The position numbers and the translations under genes were made by a program. From assembly GCA_029582155.1 (NCBI GenBank), contig CM055905.1, forward strand, positions 64,061,452 through 64,125,451: a stretch of 64,000 nucleotides of DNA, in the 5' to 3' direction. Of the stretch, positions 38,101 to 47,265 are shown one piece after another (position 1 is the first letter of the stretch; every line of letters starts with the position of its first letter). The notes under the pieces were generated by a model. That model had not been told where the DNA came from. It made no database searches and was given only the letters and a program-made list of their open reading frames with translations. Source of the DNA: Panopea generosa. Its lineage: Eukaryota; Mollusca; Bivalvia; Adapedonta; Hiatellidae.

Positions 38101-41100
38101 TTTAGTTTAGCTGCATCAGGCAACCATGAAATCGATATAAGAGTTCATGTATATAATATTTATAGGAACGGTAAGTTGATGACAAATTTAAAGGGGCATC
38201 TGATAGTGTTAAAGTCGATATTTATAGGAATTCTTGGTGTACGACAGCTTTAATGAGGCATATGACAGTATTGGAATCGATATTTATATTTGCCATCTTT
38301 TAATTACACATTTAAATACATCAACGAAATTATGTATAAAACGTATATTCTATAATCCAGCCAAGAGGTAAGGTAATTATAATTAATAAAACGTATATTC
38401 TATATGACAGCACAGCGGTAAGGTGCGACAACTTATAGAAATTTAATATATAGTCGGAGCCATAGTTATGTGTGAGCCTTAATATAACGTATATTCTATA
38501 ATACAGCACAGCGGTAAGGTGCGACAACTTATAGAAATTTAATATATAGTCGGAGCCATAGTTATGTGTGAGCCTTAATAAAACGTATATTCTATAATAC
38601 AGCACAGCGGTAAGGTGCGACAACTTATAGATATTTAATATATAGTCGGAGCCATAGTTATGTGTGAGCCTTAATAAAACGTATATTCTATAATACAGCA
38701 CAGCGGTAAGGTGCGACAATTTATACATATATAATATATAGTCGGAGCCATAGTTATGTGTGCGCCTTAATAAAACGTATATTCTATATGACAGCACAGC
38801 GGTTAGGTGCGACAACTTATAGATATTTAATATATAGTCAGAGCCATAGTTATGTGTGAGCCTTAATAAAACGTATATTCTATAATACAGCACAGCGGTT
38901 AGGTGCGACAACTTATAGATATTTAATATATAGTCAGAGCCATAGTTATGTGTAAGCCTTAATAAAACGTATATTCTATAATACAGCACAGCGGTTAGGT
39001 GCGACAACTTATAGATATTTAATATATAGTCAGAGCCATAGTTATGTGTGAGCCTTAATAAAACGTATATTCTATAATACAGCACAGCGGTAAGGTGCGA
39101 CAACTTATAGATATTTAATATATAGTCAGAGCCATAGTTATGTGTAAGCCTTAATAAAACGTATATTCTATAATACAGCACAGCGGTAAGGTGCGTCAAC
39201 TTGTACATATTTAATATATAGTCGGAGCAATAGTTATGTGTGAGCCTTAATGAAACGTATATTATATAATACAGCACAGCGGTAAGGTGCGACAACTTAT
39301 AGATATTTAATATATAGTCGGAGCCATAGTCTGATAAATCTTTTTTCATCTTAGATATTCAATAGTTTCCTTTGATTTATCTTAAATCAACATTTTCATC
39401 TGTTTTTTTTTTTTTTAAAGTAAATTAATAAGTGACAATAAACAACATCTTATTTTTTCTTCTTGTAAATGAGAAAAAATTATAACCAGTATGAACGTAG
39501 TCCACAACGACCAAAGTAGCACAATAACACAATTAATATGTAGAATGATTATAATAAGTACAATAGATGCTTAGAAAGGAAGTGAGAAAATGGATTGGAA
39601 CGGTCATTAACAACGTTTTTACCTTGATCACGATGCATCCAACAACCTCGCTCTTCCCAAATGCCACATCAAAACATTATGACTGTGTAAATAGTTGTAC
39701 CCCCATCAGGTTATCATCTAACAAATGTGACAGATTGTATTATTGAACAATAGTACTTCGATGGCTCGAACCCATTGGGATTGGACAAAATTGTTCGAGT
39801 AAAAGATTATTCGAATCAACTATTGTTAAACATCATAATACCATACATGCAGATGTTTAGGAAATATGAATGTTTAGGAACATGTAAGTGGTTAAGGTGG
39901 TCCAGCCATCTGTGTATGAGACAACGAAGTTATATTGTATATTATAAAATACAGAAATGCCCAGGTAAAAGATAAAAAAAACAACAATTATACAATAATT
40001 CAGAGGTCAACGAAACGGAAATAAGGTCGAGTATCCATTTAGTTACATATGCATGGTTCCGCTACTGTAGGATCAAAATAAGTATAAATTAAAGCATCAA
40101 TAAAACTGAACAAACATCCTGTTTCTGAGATGTAAACGTTACCCTGTATATGTATCAGCCTATATTATACACATTATACAGTCAAACCTGTCTTAAGCAG
40201 CCAGTCAAGGGAATCAACAAAAGTGACCGTTTAAGACAGGTTGTTGCTTAATACGGGTTAATTTACTCTGACAGCATAGAAATGGTAAAAAGCTAATGTG
40301 GCTTCTTGAGACAAGTGGTTGCTTAAAAGAGATGGCCGCTTACACAGGTTTGATTGTACATAGTTTTTCTGATATTTCAGATAAAAGTTCAGGCTAACTC
40401 AGCAATGTGTTTAGACAGTGTCGACAGCTTGCCACTTGGTAACGCAGTGAGGGCAGTTCCCTGTCATGGACAACTGGGATGTCAGGTACATTACATACTG
40501 ACATTACACGACTAAGTGTAGTCAACAAAAGTAACTCATGAACCATGTTTTTTAAATTTACTTAAAATAAAAAGGAAAAAAAAATAACAAGTAATATCAT
40601 TTATGTATTTCATTTTAGTTTTGCGGTGTCAGTTATGATTGCGAATTGAATTTTAAAAAAATCCGGAGCGCGTGGTACAGTGGTAGAGCATCAGCCCCCC
40701 CCCCTCCCCCCCCCCCCCCCCCCCTGATAGGAGGGCCGTAGGTTTGATCCTTAGCCACGTTTGTATGTGGTGTCCTAGAACAAGACACATTTTCTGCATA
40801 TGCTAAGTACTGGTTCTACCCAGGAAGACTTCGAGCATGATTTGAAGAAGTCGTAATAACTTGTTTCACAATCGATGTAAAATAAGTAAGCTTAAAACAA
40901 TTTAGATAAAATTAAAAGAACTCTTTTAAAGCATGGTTCACAGTCCTGCTACATATACTTGTTGCTGTCTGCAGATAGATTGAACGCTTTTTATCTATTG
41001 TTTTTCAGCTATGGCGATGGACGGTCAATGACGACATAAGAGTATTCGGTAGCTGTCTTAACTACGAAGCAAACACGAAAAGAATTACGGTCCAACAATG

Positions 41101-43024
41101 TGACTCCTCAAACAATCAGAAATGGAAGACAGATCAGGTACACCGTCGACACGCCTTAACGAGATTTAATATCATTATGTTTATATAATACTCCAGTTTG
41201 ATTGGTAAAGCAAGACGTTTAGACGGATCTGAATAAAATCTTCGTCTTTCCGTCAGTAACAAAAATGATTTCAAATAAAATATTTAGATGGAACTGGGAT
41301 TGAAACCACGTCTATGGTATTTTTTTCTTGACCAAATATTAATTACCTCCCGAATTATGGATGTAATTAACATGAATCCAAAATTATGGACATAATTAAT
41401 ACAAATCCAGAATTATAGATGTAATTAATGAAAATCCAGAATTATGGATGTAATTAAAATTCGGTGTGTAGCTTTGTAATTATCAAGGTCAAGTTCGCTA
41501 TTTCTCAATGTTGATCAATTTTTACTCGAGTTAAGGTCCTTTTTCAACTTGTTGTTTAGTAAAATTAACTAACTCCTAGCGAATGTATCCGTGTCATAAT
41601 GACACATTTCTAGTTATAATTTAAAACTTACATGTAAGTTCTACAAATGTCAGTCAGTTTAATCTTCATGTATCCGTACATAAAATACTAGCTTACAACA
41701 CAGAGGGTTCTTCGTGACTGAGTCATCTAAGGCGCCGTCTCAAGATCATTTACCTCCCATCGCTTAGGCCGTAGGTTCGAGTCCCGCTCCTACAAAACAC
41801 TTTATGTGAGAAAGTTTGCCAGTTACTTGCGGAAGAACGGTGGTTCTACTCAGATCATTCTGAGGTCTTCCTTCACCAATAAAACTAAATATGCAATATA
41901 TAACCGTCTCAAAATCACTTACCTCTCTATCACCGCTAAGGTCGTAGGTTCGAGTCCCGCTAGTTCCAAACAACTTTGGGAGAATGTTTGCCCGTTACTT
42001 GCGGAATGACAGCGATTGTACTCATTCATTCTGGGGTTTTCCTCCACCAATGAAAACTGGATATGCCCTATATAACCCGAAATGTGTTGAAATGGTGTTA
42101 AACCCCATTCAAAAAAATATAACATAGACAGTCCAAGTGCTATTGTAATGAACTACGCTCTGGAGACGTTACCGTGCCAATACACGCAGCTATACACGTG
42201 CCTGTAATACCTAATTTAACAAAAAATAAATCAGTTAAAGTTTGGCATATACTATTTCTCTGAATAGTAGATCTATGTATGCATCTTCACATATGCTGGC
42301 ATGGTGTACTATCGAGATACGTGCCGATGTGACACAAGTTTTGTATATGTTGACGGAAGACAGACTATCTCTCGGTATACCAATATCAAACTTAGCATTT
42401 TAATCATACCTTGCTCTAACAAGGGACTTCACTCTTAAAATAATGTAATACATGACAGACTGAGTTGTCCTTCTTTCTATACTAGCATAGACTGGCTACA
42501 TGTAAACTACAAGTGCCTACACACGCACTTGTAGATAAATGATAAAACAAATTCAAAAGATTCAAAATAATCAATATTATTGTAATTTTGGCATGATAAT
42601 TGCCTAAAACTATAAACTATTCCATAGGTATAATATTTCACTGAAAAGTAGACCGATGTGTGCTTAGATTCGTGATAAACTACACTAAGTGATATACCAT
42701 GAATCAGAGTAATTTTTCGAGTTGAAACAAGTGCAGAACGACAAAAGCCAAGTACTACAAGTACTTAATATTGAAATAGTTCCAACATTTCGAAAATTAA
42801 AATCATAACTTTTAGAAATTTAAATTATATATTTTGGAAACTTAAATTATAAACGAACATTTCTTATAATGATTTTTTCTTTATTTCAGAATGGCCATAT
42901 TATTCACACTCTCACAGACCTTTGTATTGAACAAGCTAGTGACATGACAGTTACCCTACAACCGTGCTCAGGCGTTTATACGCAGCTCTGGCAATTTGTA
43001 AAGGCGACTTTTGACAAAATATAA
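22758..43024 (+). CDS. Polypeptide N-acetylgalactosaminyltransferase-like protein, complete, 13 exons
   Basis: Family enzymes (GT27) transfer GalNAc from UDP-GalNAc to Ser/Thr in the Golgi lumen, starting mucin-type O-glycans. Thirteen exons join in frame into 2139 nt (712 residues plus TAA). Order: short basic cytosolic tail, one membrane segment at about residues 11-28, a stem of about 230 residues, GT1-like half ([12 protein letters not shown] from 276, VDD at 311-313, DSH at 365-367), Gal/GalNAc-T half ([17 protein letters not shown] at 473-477, CSHVAHVFR at 496-504), then a ricin B-type lectin domain at about 591-705 with three QxW motifs (625, 662, 700). The DxH metal site is kept. The usual WGGEN reads WGFDN, the usual RARxxGA Arg-rich loop reads MMARTVGM, and the F-H-N start reads F-T-N. 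It is therefore a divergent GALNT or a pseudoenzyme; I do not assign a number. Confidence 0.9.
24514..24659 (+). CDS. GALNT-like exon 2: stem region
   Basis: The acceptor is AATACAG at 24507-24513 and the donor is GTAAGT at 24660. It encodes 48 codons plus two bases (phase 2) of low-complexity stem with no recognised motif. Frame continuity on both sides is the support. Two CACGTG motifs follow the donor at about 24729-24752. Confidence 0.75.
24948..27490 (+). repeat. 91-bp minisatellite, ~28 units
   Basis: The unit begins GACTTGAAGATCGTTAACAA, then TACTTCACAATACTTCATCT, GTGTAATTGTTGTATTTTAT and GTACACACATTCATCATTGA, and ends AAATGCAAAGC. Units differ at scattered sites. It fills most of the intron between GALNT-like exons 2 and 3. 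It ends exactly where the TTAA-flanked element at 27491 starts. Confidence 0.95.
27491..27945. mobile_element. TTAA-flanked non-autonomous DNA element
   Basis: TTAAAGGGATTATATTGGCA at the left is mirrored by TGCCAATATAATTCCTTTAA at the right. A 455-bp element with TIRs of about 25 bp and TTAA at both ends, as expected for piggyBac-type insertion. No transposase. The internal short frame at 27633-27821 has no recognisable similarity. Confidence 0.75.
28140..28249 (+). CDS. GALNT-like exon 3: stem region
   Basis: The acceptor is TTGTAG at 28134-28139 and the donor is GTTATG at 28250. The first base completes an Asp codon from exon 2, and one base of a Gly codon is left over. The exon ends in an EAPG block that leads into the GELGKPV motif common before GALNT catalytic domains. 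Confidence 0.8.
28912..29360. mobile_element. 449-bp element with CGGTCTCACTACACAGTT termini
   Basis: The left end CGGTCTCACTACACAGTT mirrors the right end AACTGTGTTGTGAGACG. The right inner part (CATGTTACCGTGGGAAAAAA) matches the shorter element at 33879-34021. No coding capacity; a MITE in the intron between exons 3 and 4. Confidence 0.75.
29816..29969 (+). CDS. GALNT-like exon 4: pre-catalytic linker
   Basis: The acceptor is CTGCAG at 29810-29815 and the donor is GTAAGT at 29970. It reads [11 protein letters not shown], then [19 protein letters not shown], which matches the conserved NQFN...ASD.I...R.LPD segment of the family. It ends two bases into a Gly codon. Confidence 0.9.
30817..30980 (+). 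CDS. GALNT-like exon 5: start of GT-A fold
   Basis: The acceptor is TTTTCAG at 30810-30816 and the donor is GTGAGT at 30981. It encodes [19 protein letters not shown], then [20 protein letters not shown] and EIILVDD. This is the nucleotide-binding start of the GT-A fold. Thr282 replaces the His that normally precedes NE. Confidence 0.92.
31650..31876 (+). repeat. ~100-bp tandem repeat, about 2.3 copies
   Basis: TACGATACACGG or TACAATATGCG followed by TCCACATATNNAACTTTTTTTATTGTTATTACTATTTAT-type units recur with about 100-bp spacing in intron 5 of the GALNT-like gene. Confidence 0.6.
31946..33082 (-). mobile_element. Decayed, internally deleted Tc1-like transposon
   Basis: Terminal repeats CTGAATCAAAAAAGAAACTT and AAGTTTCTTTTTTGGTTATT face each other across 1137 bp. 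The minus strand carries an N-terminal transposase HTH segment ([18 protein letters not shown], 32807-32547). After damaged sequence with stops comes a C-terminal segment (32330-32145: [29 protein letters not shown]). PKSPDFN just before it is the decayed PDMNPIE-type motif. Most of the DDE catalytic core is missing. Confidence 0.85.
32145..32807 (-). pseudogene. Tc1-like transposase remnant
   Basis: Tc1/mariner transposases cut and paste through a DDE core after HTH binding to the terminal repeats. Here the first HTH (AEVAARIG, then [15 protein letters not shown]) and the C-terminal tail survive in different segments, while the middle is shortened and stop-ridden. It cannot encode an active enzyme. 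It lies opposite to the host gene in intron 5. Confidence 0.85.
33516..33680 (+). CDS. GALNT-like exon 6: DxH metal motif
   Basis: The acceptor is ATTTCAG at 33509-33515 and the donor is GTACTT at 33681 (weak). Two bases complete Glu318. It encodes [19 protein letters not shown], then FLDSHVEC. Asp365-Ser-His367 is the metal-binding DxH. The Arg-rich loop before it lacks the usual leading Arg. Confidence 0.9.
33879..34021. mobile_element. 143-bp palindromic MITE with TACA target-site repeats
   Basis: CGTCTCACTACACAGTT faces AACTGTGTAGTGAAACG, with inner arms CCCTTTTTTCCCAAGGTAAC and GTTCCCGTGGGGAAAAAAGG also complementary. TACA is present on both sides (33875-33878 and 34022-34025). It ends about 110 bp before exon 7. 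Confidence 0.8.
34131..34344 (+). CDS. GALNT-like exon 7: GWLEPLL block
   Basis: The acceptor is TTTGCAG at 34124-34130 and the donor is GTAAAG at 34345. It starts [10 protein letters not shown], the invariant block after the DxH motif. It then carries [10 protein letters not shown] and a VGGF block that differs strongly from the usual GGFNWKLNF region, and ends two bases into a Lys codon. Confidence 0.9.
34911..35355 (+). repeat. 44-bp minisatellite with a hairpin in each unit
   Basis: About ten units of GTGACGTCTGCTCTTTCAAA, then CGCAGACTATCTTTATTACAATAT. GTCTGC and GCAGAC within each unit are complementary around a 10-nt loop. Each unit also carries TGACGTC. It lies in the intron between exons 7 and 8. 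Confidence 0.92.
35624..35741 (+). CDS. GALNT-like exon 8: altered WGGEN motif
   Basis: The acceptor is TGCCACAG at 35616-35623 and the donor is GTAAAT at 35742. It encodes [16 protein letters not shown], then [21 protein letters not shown]. The family catalytic motif WGGENxE appears here as W473-G-F-D-N477-T-E479, so Gly becomes Phe and Glu becomes Asp. Confidence 0.92.
36321..36450. mobile_element. Short element with GGCGTAGGAGC termini
   Basis: GGCGTAGGAGC at 36322-36332 is perfectly mirrored by GCTCCTACGCC at 36440-36450. The 130-bp element is GC-richer than its surroundings and has a purine-rich interior. A small MITE. Confidence 0.6.
36911..37102 (+). CDS. GALNT-like exon 9: end of catalytic domain
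   Basis: The acceptor is TCAATCAG at 36903-36910 and the donor is GTAAAA at 37103, phase 0, 64 codons. It encodes [20 protein letters not shown], then [20 protein letters not shown] and DDYKHY. The second His of CSHVAHVF is in the metal-ligand position known for the family. Confidence 0.92.
37262..37616 (+). mobile_element. Dispersed element with GGACGGACGG stretch and 3' hairpin
   Basis: It starts near GTTGCCATAGCAACCA, carries CAGACGAACGGACGCCGGAC, then GGACGGACGGAG, and ends AGTCCCATCCGGTGAAACTG, GTAGTGGACT, which folds into a terminal hairpin. The layout resembles non-autonomous repeats I know from bivalve introns; no coding capacity. The class is uncertain. Confidence 0.45.
37715..37843 (+). 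CDS. GALNT-like exon 10: catalytic-lectin linker
   Basis: The acceptor is TCCACCAG at 37707-37714 and the donor is GTAAGT at 37844, phase 0, 43 codons. It encodes [18 protein letters not shown], then [10 protein letters not shown], as in the family, and ends IFIGE. A partial copy of its last 75-80 bases plus donor follows at once in the intron. Confidence 0.92.
37862..38330 (+). repeat. Degenerate copies of GALNT-like exon 10 end plus donor
   Basis: 37862-37947 repeats the last 75-80 bases of exon 10 and its GTAAGT with about 10 changes. Shorter, more decayed copies of TATTTATAGGAGAG/GTAAGTGTATG-like sequence follow near 38020, 38085, 38160, 38220 and 38280. The first copy lacks a nearby acceptor-like AG at the right place. 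Confidence 0.8.
38335..39335 (+). repeat. 96-bp minisatellite, ~10 units
   Basis: The unit runs AAAACGTATATTCTATAATA, CAGCACAGCGGTAAGGTGCG, ACAACTTATAGATATTTAAT, ATATAGTCGGAGCCATAGTT, ATGTGTGAGCCTTAAT. Because 96 is a multiple of three, the minus strand stays open for 339 codons with a 32-residue period; this is not a gene. ACGTATATT..TATA..AG..GGTAAG resembles the exon 10 donor region, so the array may come from it. Confidence 0.92.
40177..40360. mobile_element. MITE with TACAGTCAAACCTGTCT termini (copy B)
   Basis: TACAGTCAAACCTGTCTTAA faces ACACAGGTTTGATTGTACA over 184 bp. It is the better preserved copy of the 19294-19476 element and ends 20 bp before GALNT-like exon 11, so its right end lies in the acceptor region. 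Confidence 0.75.
40381..40485 (+). CDS. GALNT-like exon 11: lectin alpha repeat
   Basis: The acceptor is GATATTTCAG ending at 40380 and the donor is GTACAT at 40486, phase 0, 35 codons. It has an intact CLD motif (Cys600-Leu-Asp602) and the PCHGQLGCQ end that begins the first QxW motif. Confidence 0.88.
40663..40895 (+). mobile_element. tRNA-derived SINE with poly-C insertion
   Basis: GGAGCGCGTGGTACAGTGGT AGAGCATCAG is a tRNA-like 5' half and GGCCGTAGGTTTGATCC is a decayed B box. About 30 bases of nearly pure C (40695-40723) sit where the anticodon loop would be. The tail includes TCGAGCATGATTTGAAGAAG and ACAATCGATGTAAAATAAGT. Confidence 0.65.
41009..41137 (+). CDS. GALNT-like exon 12: lectin beta repeat
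   Basis: The acceptor is GTTTTTCAG ending at 41008 and the donor is GTACAC at 41138, phase 0, 43 codons. It encodes [19 protein letters not shown], then NNQKWK. The second CLD reads CLN (641-643), so this repeat may not bind sugar. Confidence 0.88.
41335..41462 (+). repeat. ~34-bp tandem repeat, 4 units
   Basis: Units of AATCCAGAATTATGGATGTA plus ATTAATxxxA recur four times in the intron between exons 12 and 13. Confidence 0.75.
41715..42120 (+). mobile_element. Two tandem tRNA-derived SINE copies
   Basis: Each has a B-box-like GTAGGTTCGAGTCCCGC, a TTTGCCxGTTACTTGCGGAA body and CCTCCACCAATxAAAACT. The second ends TGTTGAAATGGTGTTAAACC, the usual end of this kind of molluscan SINE. A minus-strand fragment of the same family is at 62525-62605. 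Confidence 0.7.
42890..43024 (+). CDS. GALNT-like exon 13: lectin gamma repeat and stop
   Basis: The acceptor is TTATTTCAG ending at 42889, and the stop is TAA at 43022-43024. It encodes a third repeat with CIE in place of CLD (680-682) and QLW at 700-702. AATAAA at 43191-43196 is a candidate polyadenylation signal. Confidence 0.88.
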   Translation, partial: NGHIIHTLTDLCIEQASDMTVTLQPCSGVYTQLWQFVKATFDKI

Positions 43025-43367
43025 CTTTCATAGTTTGTTTTCATTAAAATATGTTATAAAACAATTTCGATATATGTTTATCAATTGATTTGTTAATTGA
43101 TGATGATTAATTGAATGATAATTTTGATTGATTGATCGTGAGTAAACGCCATTTTGAAACATAATATTTTATCTTCCAATTTTAAATCAAAATAAACTAC
43201 TTTCCACGTGCAATTAAAGTATCCGCTCATGATTTTATTTTATTTAAAGAAAAGAAAAGCACGTGGCATCAAGAAAAGAAAGTGATTTTTTTAAAAAAGA
43301 GTTGACCGAATTCATTGAGTCTATTTAAGTGAATTTAAGATAGTTTGGATTTATACGCTTTGGACAT

Positions 43368-44535
43368 AATTATGTTATATCAGTTAGTGATTATTACGCT
43401 TTGGACACAATTATGTTATAACAGTAAGTGATTTTTACGCTTTTGACATAATTATGTTATATCAGTTAGTGATTATAACGCTTTGGATACAATTATGTTA
43501 TAACAGTAAGTGATTTTTACGCTTTGGACATAATTATGTTATAACAGTTAGTGATTATTACGCTTTGGACATAATTATGTTATAACAGTTAGTGATTATT
43601 AAGCTTTGGACATAATTATGTTACAACAGTTAGTGATTATTAAGCTTTGGACATAATTATGTTACAACAGTTAGTGATTATTAAGCTTTGGACATAATTA
43701 TGTAATAACAGTAAGTGATTTATACGCTTTGGACATAATTATGTTATATCAGTTAGTGATTTTTACGCTTTGGACATAATTATGTTATAACAGCTAGTGA
43801 TTATTACGCTTTGCATATAATTATGTTATAACAGTTAGTGATTATTACGCTTTGGACATAATTATGTTATAACAGTTAGTGATTATTAAGCTTTGGATAT
43901 AATTATGTTATAACAGTTAGTGATTATTACGCTTTGGACATAATTATGTTATAACAGTTAGTGATTATTAAGCTTTGGACATAATTATGTTATAACAGTT
44001 AGTGATTATTAAGCTTCGGACATAATTATGTTAAAACAGTTAGTGATTATTACGCTTTGGATATAATTATGTTATAACAGTTAGTGATTATTACGCTTTG
44101 GACATAATCATGTTATAACAGTTAGTGATTATTACGCTTTGGATAAAATTATGTTATAACAGTTAGTGATTATTGTGCTTTAGACATAACTATGTTATAA
44201 CAGTAAGTGATTTTTACGCTTTGGATATAATTATGTTATAACAGTTAGTGATTTTTACGCTTTGGACATAATTATGTTATAACAGTTAGTGATTATTACG
44301 CTTTGGATAAAATTATGTTATAACAGTTAGTGATTATTGTGCTTTAGACATAACTATGTTATAACAGTAAGTGATTTTTACGCTTTGGATATAATTATGT
44401 TATAACAGTTAGTGATTTTTACGCTTTGGACATAATTATGTTATAACAGTTAGTGATTCTTACGCTTTGGACATAATTATGTTATAACAGTAAGTGATTA
44501 TTACACATTGGATAAAATTATGTTATAATAGTAAG
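43368..44535 (+). repeat. 41-bp minisatellite, ~28 units
   Basis: The unit is GTTATAACAGTTAGTGATTA, then TTACGCTTTGGACATAATTAT. It starts about 340 bp after the GALNT-like stop and downstream of the AATAAA at 43191, so it is probably outside the mature mRNA. Confidence 0.95.
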
Positions 44536-45148
44536 TGAGTAATACTATTGTTAGAGTGGGTTTATTTAAGGTTAACTTGACTTGCATCCATGTTTGTCCA
44601 AATTTGTATTCTTGGATTCCAGGATGGTTTATTTTTTCTATTTCTCATTGTTTATGCTATCGTTCACATCTTCATTGAGCGTTTTTATTTAAAAAAAAAA
44701 ATCTGAAAAATTTATTTCTTACTAAACTACATGATGCAAAACTGAAATCACCCCAATGTGATCCTTATTGCTATGCTTTTTGGGCAAAGTGACACAACGC
44801 TGATAAATTGTTGAAATACCTCTCTATTCCCTAATGTGTGATCAGTTGTTTTTTTTTTATTTAAAAATTACATAGAGTCGCCTAAATAAAACATATTTGG
44901 TAAAATTGTTTTTTTGTTTTTTTTTGTAAATGCACGTCAAAATTGAAGTTAACATGATACCAAAAATGTAGTTTTTATTTGCATAGTATGCATTTTCTCA
45001 GTAGAAACATGACAAATCGTTCGCGTGATTTTCTTCAAATTTCAGTCAAAATGTATTACTACTGTAGTACGTGAGTTTTGATATTCCTAATAGAATAAAT
45101 GCCATAGAAACATGTAGCTGAGTTTCAGTAATACACACAGGAACTTTA
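44536..45148. other. AT-rich intergenic sequence
   Basis: Several poly-A and poly-T runs; no gene or named repeat that I can support. Confidence 0.5.
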
Positions 45149-45584
45149 AAACGCACCACCTACATACAGGTAATTTTAGTGCAGAAAATGGCATCATATG
45201 AACCATTGGTCTTGATACATTCACTGGTTATTGACTGTGAGTTTTACTTTTGGGGGTAGCTTCGAAAAATGGAGATAAAAAAGAGTTGGCACTCTCAACG
45301 TATTATTTAGATTTTTTATGCATTATTTTCCATTTTTCGAAGCTACACCTAAATGTGAAAATTCACAGGCGTCAATAACGACGTGTATGAACCATCCGCA
45401 GGATATATGCACTCGTTTTTGAAGCTTCGAAAAAACTTACAAAATTGCATCAAATATTCAAGTCTCAGCCATGAACTTTTAACAGTAGAAGACAGAGATA
45501 GCACTTTTAACGTATATACACTTTCTTTGATATTAGATGACATTTTCTGCACTATAATTATCTGTATGTAAGTTGTGCGTTTTC
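45149..45584. repeat. Long imperfect inverted repeat
   Basis: Left-arm pieces ACATACAGGTAATTTTAGTG, CAGAAAATGGCATC, TATTGACTGTGA and TAGCTTCGAAAAATGGA are mirrored in order on the right. The right arm carries about 100 extra bases. The small frames on both strands here are by-products of the symmetry. Confidence 0.65.
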
Positions 45585-47265
45585 ATATTCCCCACATATG
45601 ATCAAAAATGAAATAGATGTTTATAATAATGAAACCTATCAATAGTTAGCTGAATTCTAGAATGAAATCTAATAACAATCAAGTATAAAAATATGCAATA
45701 TATGTGTCACTTTGTACCATTATGTTTGAGTATATTTCCATGTTTAGCACAAATGCTATGTTTTTATCTGAAATGCCAGTATAATGAATTTGCTTCTTCT
45801 GTTTAAAAAAGTTCTGATGTCAGTCACACTTATCAACACCAACTTGTAATAACCCCGTACTTTCAGAATCAAAGGTTTGTTCAAGTTCGGCTTTTCAAGT
45901 AATGGTACACCAACTTGTAACAACCCCGTACAGTCAGAATCAAAGGTTTGATCAAGTTTGGCACTACGAGTTCACTTTCTGGAAATATTAAACTAAGTGT
46001 TTAAATGTAACTCAGTATTTTAAAAGTACCGTTCAGGATAGCTGACACCTCTGGTATAATTTTAAGATAAGTCAGAATCCTTAGGTACTCTTTGATTTGA
46101 GTGTGAGACTTCGTTTTTATATCAAATAACATGCTTACATCCTTATGCAGTGATGTATTGAAATAATGAAACAACATAAAGTTGGGTTCAACTCAAATTT
46201 ACTTCAAATTGTTCAATTATTATTAACTTCCAATTTCTAAAATTTAATGTTATTATCCAGGCAAAAACTATTACTAATGTATATATAATGTAAGTTCTCT
46301 CAACAACAATAAGTCTTGGTTAAATATCAAATTATGTTATTTGGACTGAGCATAAAATTCATATTCTGCACATGATTCTACCTTAATTTATTGATTGACA
46401 AACACTGACACTAGTAATTTGGATAACAAAACTGAACTAAATTCCTTTAATGGCACTGTTCATACTTATTATCAAAAACAAAAGTGTAAAATAAAACAAA
46501 TTTTTATCTGTTCTTTTACTATATTCCTGAAGTTTTTTTACAAGTCCAAAATAAATAATTTCCTGTTTAATTAATTATCTAAATCAATTCAACCGTAGTT
46601 TAGAAGTACAAAATGTAGAGTGTGTAGGAGAATGATTAACTGCCAATTATCTCTCTATTTATAGGTATCAGCATCTTTATAGATGTGTTCTGATTGGTCA
46701 ATAAATATATCAATGAAAGCAAAACAATGCAAACTAGTCGTACACAATAGAGTACGACAAAATAATCTTTAAAATATCAAATACATTATATAAATATATT
46801 AATGAAAAGAAGTAAAAAGGGCTTTTAACACCCCTATATCTAATGTTAAATAAACATCAATATTGGCTCCCTAAACAAATGGCAGCTGTATTTAAGGAAA
46901 TATCATTTAAACATTACAAACTAATTATATAACAAGTATATGACAACATATAAAAAACTACACTAAATTGAAGCTTATATACAAACAAAACAATTTACAT
47001 TAAATGTTTCATGAGATTAAACAATAAAAAGCTTTAAAATAAGTATTTCCAGTGTTGACCCCTTTTTGATAGAGAGCATAGAGCTACCAAATGTTAATAA
47101 AATAAGTTTTCCAGCAATACTTCAAAAATACCTCCAAAATACTAAATGTCATTTTGAAACTTTGCCTAATGCTGACTAATTCTATAGACTGTAGTTTCAT
47201 TTTTCAAGTAGGTAAATTATCATAAAAATATAAGAGAGCTATTAGAAGAATTGGTTTTCCTTATA
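45585..47265. other. Intergenic sequence without identified genes
   Basis: It holds a short direct repeat (ACCAACTTGTAACAACCCCG-like, at about 45838 and 45910). Nothing else is recognisable. Confidence 0.5.

Noticed and set aside
38330-39349. 339-codon open frame on the minus strand with a 32-residue repeat
   Set aside because: The frame stays open only because the 96-bp satellite unit is a multiple of three and lacks stops in that frame. The product is a pure repeat with no family resemblance and lies antisense inside an intron.
45349-45571. Overlapping 62-67-codon frames on both strands
   Set aside because: They lie in the right arm of an inverted repeat and have no conserved motif.
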